Below are positions 1-5,062 of a DNA stretch of 6,359 nucleotides, in pieces. How positions within the stretch are numbered: the stretch's first letter is position 1; each line of letters opens with the position of its first letter. The stretch comes from Balneolia bacterium (GTDB lineage Bacteria; Bacteroidota; Rhodothermia; Balneolales; Cyclonatronaceae). The position numbers were made by a program, and so were the translations under genes. The notes under the pieces were generated by a model that saw nothing but the letters and a program-made list of their open reading frames with translations, searched no databases and had not been told where the DNA came from. The stretch lies in assembly GCA_003566395.1 (NCBI GenBank), contig PXDL01000407.1, forward strand, positions 1 through 6,359, read 5' to 3'.

Positions 1-2
1 AA

Positions 3-56
3 GTCAGGCTATTAATCAGCGCCTCAGAAGCTAAAGAATTCTACGAGTTTTTATAA
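3..56 (+). CDS. Possible C-terminal end of an upstream gene (5' end outside window)
   Basis: Frame 3 is open from the window edge and reads VRLLISASEAKEFYEFL followed by TAA at 54-56. The other two forward frames stop sooner (TAA at 13-15 and at 32-34). The Glu/Lys/Phe-rich ending resembles the amphipathic last helix of a cytoplasmic or periplasmic protein, and the repeat-rich intergenic DNA begins right after the stop, as expected if a gene ends here. Seventeen residues are far too few to identify a family, and an open stretch this short can occur by chance. No function is proposed. Confidence 0.35.
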   Translation, partial: VRLLISASEAKEFYEFL

Positions 57-65
57 CGCCATGCA

Positions 66-251
66 TGACTGAGAAATCTCCCCGCTAAAATGTGCCGCCA
101 TGTTGGGGTTGGAATCAATGCCGTGTGGTCGGATTTGAGTTACCCGCCGGTTACAGACCTACGAGATTTCTCCGGCATGCTTATCGGGATTGCGTTATCG
201 GGAGTATTTTGGCTTTCAGGTATGAACGTAGTATCTGCCGTCGAAATGACG
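66..251. repeat. Degenerate intergenic repeat with GAGAAATCTC / GAGATTTCTC / CGAAATGACG signatures
   Basis: GAGAAATCTC lies at 71-80 and its exact reverse complement GAGATTTCTC at 163-172. CGAAATGACG follows at 242-251. Read on the minus strand, 251 to 163 gives CGTCATTTCG... GAGAAATCTC, the same order of words seen in short dispersed intergenic repeats of many Bacteroidota-related and some other bacterial genomes (recalled from general knowledge, not searched). The stretch between the words is not obviously structured. Short open frames across it (90-296 and 92-442) have no protein-like character and are not called. A second fragment of similar type, GGAGATCTTTCACG, lies at 481-494. Confidence 0.45.
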
Positions 252-291
252 TGTGGGTGGGGCATGGCGGTGGAAATGGACATTGTAATTG

Positions 292-438
292 GATAGAACG
301 CAGATTACGCAGATTGGGCAGGTCTGCGCGGATTAACACGAATGATATTAAAGATTTGTTGACACTGCTGACACTGATTTACTGCTGTCACTGTAATCCG
401 CATAATTCGCAAAAAATTCGTGCAATCCGCGTTATAAG
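292..438. repeat. Long imperfect inverted repeat (AACGC-GATT type intergenic element)
   Basis: The left part contains AACGCAGATT at 297-306 and CGCGGATTAACACGAAT at 327-343. The right part, reverse-complemented, contains AACGCGGATT (424-433) and CGCGGATTGCACGAAT (416-431). The 327-343 word matches the reverse complement of 416-431 at about 15 of 17 positions with one gap. The inner part adds GACACTG copies at 361-367 and 370-376 and an inverted-type CTGTCACTG at 385-393. A transcript could fold into a long hairpin. Elements with this repeated 'ACGCnGATT' vocabulary are common non-coding dispersed repeats in FCB-group genomes (from memory). It lies in a gene-free stretch and has no transposase. 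Confidence 0.6.
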
Positions 439-442
439 ATAA

Positions 443-740
443 TGGGGCTTAAACCGACGCATCGGGTTTTTTCCGGCGAAGGAGATCTTTCACGTCGCGT
501 GCTGAGGTTGTTGCGGTGAATTAAAGATATGTTTACATAAGAGGGTTTTTATCTAAATAGTAATGTCATAATATTGCAAGTGATAAATAATATTTACAAA
601 TTGACTTTTCAGCCTGAAACCTACATTAGGTTTTTAAGACATATACCCTAACAGCTAATATTTAATAGCAGAGTTTGACTTACGAGTTTTGCTTCCTTTG
701 AAAAGGCACTGTAGAGAATAACATATATAGATTATAGTTG
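443..740 (+). other. AT-rich gene-free leader upstream of the large exported-protein gene
   Basis: No credible coding frame is present. The first part (443-520) is moderately GC-rich and looks like leftover repeat material (GGAGATCTTTCACG at 481-494). From about 525 the DNA becomes strongly AT-rich up to the start codon, as expected for a promoter and untranslated leader. There is no Shine-Dalgarno-like purine run in the 15 bases before the ATG at 741. The nearest purine-rich word, TAGAGAATAA, begins 29 bases upstream of it. Weak or absent Shine-Dalgarno sequences are usual in Bacteroidota and relatives. Confidence 0.5.
601..634 (+). promoter_or_regulatory. Candidate promoter for the 741-4682 gene
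   Basis: TTGACT at 601-606 is followed, after 20 bases, by TAGGTTTT at 627-634. This comes within one base of the Bacteroidota -7 consensus TAnnTTTG, and the spacing is in the range used by those sigma factors. Alternatively, TACATT at 622-627 could act as a classical -10 with a short 15-base spacer. Transcription would start about 640, giving a leader of about 100 bases. A second TTTGACTTACG at 674-684 lacks a convincing partner. The call rests on motif resemblance only. Confidence 0.3.
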
Positions 741-3700
741 ATGACAGAAGCCATAACTGCATTTAAAATCCGGACTCAATACATCAAATTGGATAAATTG
801 GGTGGTTCACTGTCTTTGTTGCTTTTTATTTTTCTTGGCCTCTGTACGCTTCCTTTACAGGCTCAAAATATCACAATTGATTTTAGTAAGTCTTCGCCTA
901 ATCAAATAATTAATGCCCCGGCCGGAATTACTGTTTCGGAGGTTGAAGTAAGTTCAGGTTCAATCAGCTATGAGAGTTTCGGAACAACCTTTGACGGCAC
1001 ACCTGCGGCTGAGTCTTCAGGTAATTGGATGACGACTACTGATCCTCTTGATGCCAAGCATTTCTTTTTTACTATTCAAGCTGAACCGGGTTACAGTTTC
1101 GACCTTACCGATATCAGTAGTCTTGTTCGTTCTACCGCAGCAGGACCCTCAGGGATGGCCTTAATAGTAGGCGATGATATAATTAACACTGTATCTACTC
1201 CTAACCAGGCAACCCCGATACTCTCGGTCTCTGGCTCAGGTCTGTCAGATTACAATAATCTCACAGAATTGACGATTAAAATCGCCGGGTATGATGACGG
1301 TTCACGTAATTCGACCGGTAGTGGCGACGCAAGAATCGGGGAAATTGAAGGATCAGTTACAGTAAATGAGGCCACTTTAATAGCCTCACCTGACGAACTT
1401 AGTGGTTTTACTTATCCTGAGGGTTTCGGGCCTTCTGCATCGCAAAGTTTCATTTTAAGTGCGGTAGCTGTTTTCGAAGAAACGGTTATTATTCAAGCAC
1501 CTTCATCATTTGAAGTCTCGCTGGACAACAGTGACTTTAACTCTACAGCAACCATTCCGGATTTTAGCGGTGAGGAAACTGAAGTCTTTGTTAGATTGGC
1601 GAACGGATTGGATGAAGGTCCGCAAAATGGCCAACTTTTAATTGAGGTTACAGGTGGCGCTGAGAATATTAATGTTGACCTATCCGGTGAAGTCACCGAG
1701 GCTTTACCATTGATTGAGAATTTTAACGTTGAGTACCAAGAAAATTTTTCAGGTTTCGTAAGTGCTGCAACCATACCTGATGGCTGGTCGATTAACAGTA
1801 CGGGTAATGTTGAGTCCTACCAGGGAGACTGGGGAACTGGAGCCGCAGGCGGGCTTCGTGGAAATGCTAATGTGCTTGGTTATCAGCATTCAGGAGATAG
1901 TGGTATTTTTACAATAACATTGTCCCTCATTAATAATACAGGTACAACCATCCGTGCTTTGGATGTCAGCTACGAGGGTAAAGTAGAGCGGGAGACTCAG
2001 CCACGCCACCCTGAGTGGACAGTAACGGTAGCCGGACAGGAAGTGGCTGAACTCGCGTATTCGACAGGAGAGGGTGTAGATCAGACACGTGAAAGCGTAG
2101 TTCCTGATATTGAAATACCAGATGGACAGGTATTTACATTGACCTGGGAAAGCGAACGCGGATCCAATGCCACAGGGTCCAGCAGGCAAATCGGTATCAG
2201 CGATGTCTCTGTCACAGCCATTGTTGCTGAGCCGATACTTTCATTAGATGCTGCAGCCGGGCCCTTTATTGAAGATCAATCTGTTTTCATTACCAACTTC
2301 AACGACTATGCGGAAACTGATATTCGTTTCACGCTCGACGGTAATAACCCGGACGGTCAAAGCGATCTCTATAATAACGAAACCGGCATTTTGCTGGAAG
2401 ACGGCAACGGCCCGTTAACTCTCAAAGTAATTGCTATACAGGATGAAAGTATTGCAGTAAGCAGCATTGCAGAGGCAGAATATGAGTTTCCTTTCAATAT
2501 AGTCGATATCGAGGCTTTGCGAGATGATCAACTTGACCAGTCTGGAGAAACGCTATACCGCCTGACAAATGAATCCACTTTGATTGGCCAAACCACATTT
2601 CGAAATACCAGGTTTTTCCAGGATAACAGTGGTTTTGGTATACAGATCGATGATGATGAAGGAACCATCACCACTTCCTATAATATCGGAGATAACGTTG
2701 GTTCACTCATCGGACGACTCATTGTATTTCAAGGTCAAATTCAGCTCATTCCCGAGGTCGACTCAGGTGAACCCATAAGTTCCGGTAACTTTATTGCACC
2801 TGAGCCTGTAACGCTTGCTGATATTGATGATGACTTTCAAAGCAGATTAATTGTGGTTGAAGAGCTTGAGTTTGATGATACGGGTAATTTCGGCACTGGA
2901 CCGGCTGAAGAAGACATTACAGGGCCCGGAGGCAATCCTGATAATGTTCGGTTTCGTAACATTTTCGTGAATGTTAATGATATTGAGGGAAGTCCAATCC
3001 CGGAGGAGCCTGTGAATCTGACCGGGGTGGTGCAAAGGGTTGCAGGTGGGCTGCGTATTGGGCCAAGAAACCTCCTCGATATCGACCCGGTCGCTAAAGC
3101 ACTTTCAATTGGGGATGCTTCCGAGCCGGCTGCCGCCCAACAAGGGTGGCGGTTTATCAGCTCACCGGTGGAAGGTGCAACCTACTCTCAGATTTTTGAA
3201 AATGTCAGAACTCAGGGAGTTGGAGAGGGCAGTAGCTATATTAATCCCGCAGCCGACCCCAATATAATTACGCTTAATCAAAATCAGCAGTACGTTGCAT
3301 TTAACAGCGGTGACGAAACTTTAACTCTGTCAAGCGAGATGCCGGCAGGCACTGCTGTGGGAATATACCTGTTCGACCGTTACAACCCCGACCAGCCAAA
3401 TAGTGAGCTTGATGGATTCCCCAAGGAGTTTCTGCTTAACGGATTACAGCATTATACCACCGTCTCACTTGGCACTGAAGAACTGAACCAGGGGAATAAC
3501 AATTTTTCGATTGCAGGTAACCCTTTTAATGCAACGATTAGATTTGGTGAACTGAGCCGGGATCAGATTTCGCCTGTTGTGTATGCCTATGACTCGACAG
3601 ATGGTTTTATTTCATACAGCTCGGAAATGGAGGCTGGAGATTTAACTGACGGCCTGCTCGGACCATTTCAGGGATTTTTTGTGTCGGCAACCGGCGAAAG

Positions 3701-4682
3701 TCCAGGTCTTTCAATTTCTGCCGATGCCCGAACCACCGACCCCGCTGACCCGGTATTTCGGACTCCCACAGAACAACTTCGTATTAAATTCGCGGCATCA
3801 TTCCATTCTGCAGAAGCAGATACCCTGCGCTCCTCTTTTTGGCTTGGAACCCACCCTGAGGGAGGTGATTCCCATACTCCGAGTATTCACGATGCCCTTC
3901 GCCTCTTTCCGCTCGATTACAGGCCGTTTTTATCATTATATACTGTATCTGCTGAGCGTGCACTTAGTATAAAAAGCCTTAGCGATGATGTGCTTATTAC
4001 TGATGAAACAACTTTGCCTCTACTGGCAGATGCATGGAAGCCGGGTACACAAGGCTATGAGCCCGCAGCCGGTTCCGTAACTTTAACATGGCCGCAAATC
4101 GACGGGCTGCCTGCCGGGTATCAGGTTTTGCTTGAAGACAGGCAAACGGGTATATCTATTAATATAGCTGAAGAGGAATCTTACACCTTTGAGCTGAACC
4201 CGGTTGCTTCCCGCACAGCTGCAGAACGTGATGTGAGCTCTTCAACGGCAAGTGCCCGGTCATCAAATAACCTGCTGGCATTTAATTCACTTGAACAGTT
4301 AATGAGTGGTAAGGAAGTATCTTCAAACTCTGAGCTTACATCGTTGGCTGAAGATTCTCGTCTCAGGATTCACCTGCTTTCTGCTCCGCTTGAAATATCA
4401 GAACCGGATAATCTGCCTGTTCGGGTGCAGCTCGAGCAAAATTATCCGAATCCTTTTAATCCCTCCACTACTTTGCGTTATGCTCTCTCTGAGGCAGGGC
4501 AGGTTCAGCTGGATGTGTTTAACATACAGGGGCAACATGTAGTGACTCTGGTTAATGAAATACAGAGCCCGGGTATCCATCAGGTAGTATGGAACGCAGT
4601 GCATATGGCCAGCGGACTGTATTTATACCGGCTTAAAGCGGAGGGTAAAGTATTGACAAAATCTATGGTGCTGGTTAAATGA
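741..4682 (+). CDS. Large exported multidomain beta-sandwich protein with T9SS C-terminal sorting domain
   Basis: This 1313-residue protein is probably exported by Sec, moved across the outer membrane by T9SS, and released or anchored at the cell surface. Residues 1-42 form a signal peptide: K16 and K19, then a hydrophobic run ending LPLQAQ, cut near A41/Q42. Approximate modules follow: 43-210, a beta-sandwich ending in a RIGEIEGSVTV strand; 215-320, an Ig-like repeat starting ASPDELSGF; 323-494, a second jelly-roll-like module; 498-584, a chitobiase/hexosaminidase C-terminal-like module (IRFTLDGNNPDG); 585-782, an OB-fold/DUF5689-like module (FFQDNSGFGIQID); 802-1009, a 'GWRFISSPVEG' module; 1010-1206, another sandwich with a Ser-rich linker at about 1157-1206; 1230-1313, the sorting domain (NYPNPFNPST at 1234, ending KSMVLVK). 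I see no cysteine in the mature chain and no catalytic domain, so the role is likely adhesion or binding. I chose ATG at 741 over the adjacent TTG at 738. The -1 residue before C35 is Leu, so it is not a lipoprotein. Export is well supported; the ligand is unknown. Confidence 0.93.
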   Translation: MTEAITAFKIRTQYIKLDKLGGSLSLLLFIFLGLCTLPLQAQNITIDFSKSSPNQIINAPAGITVSEVEVSSGSISYESFGTTFDGTPAAESSGNWMTTTDPLDAKHFFFTIQAEPGYSFDLTDISSLVRSTAAGPSGMALIVGDDIINTVSTPNQATPILSVSGSGLSDYNNLTELTIKIAGYDDGSRNSTGSGDARIGEIEGSVTVNEATLIASPDELSGFTYPEGFGPSASQSFILSAVAVFEETVIIQAPSSFEVSLDNSDFNSTATIPDFSGEETEVFVRLANGLDEGPQNGQLLIEVTGGAENINVDLSGEVTEALPLIENFNVEYQENFSGFVSAATIPDGWSINSTGNVESYQGDWGTGAAGGLRGNANVLGYQHSGDSGIFTITLSLINNTGTTIRALDVSYEGKVERETQPRHPEWTVTVAGQEVAELAYSTGEGVDQTRESVVPDIEIPDGQVFTLTWESERGSNATGSSRQIGISDVSVTAIVAEPILSLDAAAGPFIEDQSVFITNFNDYAETDIRFTLDGNNPDGQSDLYNNETGILLEDGNGPLTLKVIAIQDESIAVSSIAEAEYEFPFNIVDIEALRDDQLDQSGETLYRLTNESTLIGQTTFRNTRFFQDNSGFGIQIDDDEGTITTSYNIGDNVGSLIGRLIVFQGQIQLIPEVDSGEPISSGNFIAPEPVTLADIDDDFQSRLIVVEELEFDDTGNFGTGPAEEDITGPGGNPDNVRFRNIFVNVNDIEGSPIPEEPVNLTGVVQRVAGGLRIGPRNLLDIDPVAKALSIGDASEPAAAQQGWRFISSPVEGATYSQIFENVRTQGVGEGSSYINPAADPNIITLNQNQQYVAFNSGDETLTLSSEMPAGTAVGIYLFDRYNPDQPNSELDGFPKEFLLNGLQHYTTVSLGTEELNQGNNNFSIAGNPFNATIRFGELSRDQISPVVYAYDSTDGFISYSSEMEAGDLTDGLLGPFQGFFVSATGESPGLSISADARTTDPADPVFRTPTEQLRIKFAASFHSAEADTLRSSFWLGTHPEGGDSHTPSIHDALRLFPLDYRPFLSLYTVSAERALSIKSLSDDVLITDETTLPLLADAWKPGTQGYEPAAGSVTLTWPQIDGLPAGYQVLLEDRQTGISINIAEEESYTFELNPVASRTAAERDVSSSTASARSSNNLLAFNSLEQLMSGKEVSSNSELTSLAEDSRLRIHLLSAPLEISEPDNLPVRVQLEQNYPNPFNPSTTLRYALSEAGQVQLDVFNIQGQHVVTLVNEIQSPGIHQVVWNAVHMASGLYLYRLKAEGKVLTKSMVLVK

Positions 4683-4728
4683 CTTCCGGTGCCGAACAGT
4701 AAACCGATAATGAATGCATTACGCCGGG

Positions 4729-4742
4729 TGAAAGCGCTTACA
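4729..4742. promoter_or_regulatory. LacI-family (cre-like) operator palindrome 1
   Basis: TGAAAGCGCTTACA fits every fixed position of the LacI/CcpA-type consensus TGWNANCGNTNWCA with the central CG step. It begins 47 bases after the stop codon of the upstream gene. The site shares its sequence with the left arm of the terminator-like hairpin, so it could be structural rather than a protein-binding site. The close match to a second site 129 bases away raises its plausibility. The regulator gene is not in the window. Confidence 0.45.
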
Positions 4743-4776
4743 TTTTTTCCCTGATCGACAAGTAATAGCGCTTTTT
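4731..4776 (+). terminator. Probable rho-independent terminator of the 741-4682 gene
   Basis: AAAGCGCT at 4731-4738 pairs perfectly with AGCGCTTT at 4767-4774, and the stem extends with TAC (4739-4741) against GTA (4762-4764) across a two-base bulge. The right arm runs into a T tract at 4772-4776. The loop of about 20 bases is longer than usual, and the T tract is shared with the stem, which weakens the call. It lies about 50 bases downstream of the stop codon, a typical distance. Because the arms themselves contain the self-complementary AGCGCT, other folds are possible. Confidence 0.4.
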
Positions 4777-4857
4777 CGCAGTGATAAGCCGTTTTGGCCG
4801 GTTGTGATGGTATATCAAAACTCGTATCATAGTTTATTAATTTTAACAAGTTCTCTT

Positions 4858-4871
4858 TGTAAGCGTTTACA
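4858..4871. promoter_or_regulatory. LacI-family (cre-like) operator palindrome 2
   Basis: TGTAAGCGTTTACA is an almost perfect dyad (TGTAAnCGnTTACA, only the G/T pair flanking the central CG unmatched) and fits TGWNANCGNTNWCA at all fixed positions. Its reverse complement matches operator 1 at 12 of 14 bases. The centres of the two sites are 129 bases apart, about 12 helical turns, a distance compatible with looping by a tetrameric LacI-type repressor. It lies about 75 bases upstream of the candidate promoter for the downstream gene. In CcpA- and LacI-type systems such sites report sugar status; applying that here is inference. Confidence 0.55.
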
Positions 4872-4872
4872 C

Positions 4873-4927
4873 TACTTAAAGAATTTTGATAGCACTTCTC
4901 ATTGAAAAATGCATGTGCTATTAAGTA
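4873..4927. repeat. Two-part inverted repeat (possible cruciform or leader hairpin)
   Basis: ATAGCAC at 4889-4895 is the exact reverse complement of GTGCTAT at 4915-4921, with a 19-base loop. Just outside, TACTTA at 4873-4878 pairs with TAAGTA at 4922-4927, leaving a one-sided bulge at 4879-4888. The paired parts give 13 base pairs in total. No T tract follows, so it does not look like a terminator. It could be an operator, an RNA structure or a decayed repeat. Confidence 0.35.
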
Positions 4928-4945
4928 AAGCAAGATTTGTCTGAT

Positions 4946-4973
4946 TTGACAGATTCGGTAAGTCTTCAATAAG
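4946..4973 (+). promoter_or_regulatory. Candidate promoter for the downstream exported-protein gene
   Basis: TTGACA at 4946-4951 is an exact housekeeping -35 word, preceded by another T giving the TTTG form used in Bacteroidota. A weak -10 candidate, AATAAG at 4968-4973, follows after 16 bases (ATAAGT at 4969-4974 after 17 is equivalent). No good TAnnTTTG box is present at the expected distance. If used, transcription would start about 4980, some 80 bases before the TTG at 5063, and downstream of both operator palindromes. Confidence 0.25.
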
Positions 4974-5062
4974 TGGTAATGCTTTAGGTAGTTATTATCG
5001 AACAAATACAACACTAATTTCCGGATTTCTGAACATCTGTGATTCCAGCTACTACATTCTTT

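Larger units (their letters stand above)
4683..5062. other. Structured intergenic region between two exported-protein genes
   Basis: This 380-base gap contains a likely terminator (4731-4776), two 14-base LacI-type palindromes (4729-4742 and 4858-4871), a two-part inverted repeat (4873-4927) and a possible promoter (4946-4973). A minus-strand frame stays open from 5077 to 4580 but looks like chance (see rejected list). The density of dyad symmetry suggests regulation rather than a hidden gene. The length and the terminator argue that the flanking genes are transcribed separately. Confidence 0.55.

Noticed and set aside
292..438. CRISPR array or insertion sequence
   Set aside because: There are no regularly spaced identical repeats, no transposase frame and no clear target-site duplication; only one imperfect inverted repeat is present.
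90..442. Overlapping plus-strand frames of 68 and 116 codons
   Set aside because: Both lie inside degenerate intergenic repeats; the products are low-quality (Arg-, Cys- and Trp-rich) and the second reads straight through the inverted repeat.
451..472. Small hairpin AAACCGA-CGCA-TCGG(G)TTT followed by T residues
   Set aside because: The stem is only about seven pairs with a bulge, and no gene on this strand ends within nearly 400 bases upstream, so a terminator role has little support.
741..866. Lipoprotein signal in the large protein (cysteine in FLGLC)
   Set aside because: The residue before the cysteine is Leu rather than Gly, Ala or Ser, and a normal cleavage site LQAQ follows, so a lipobox is not supported.
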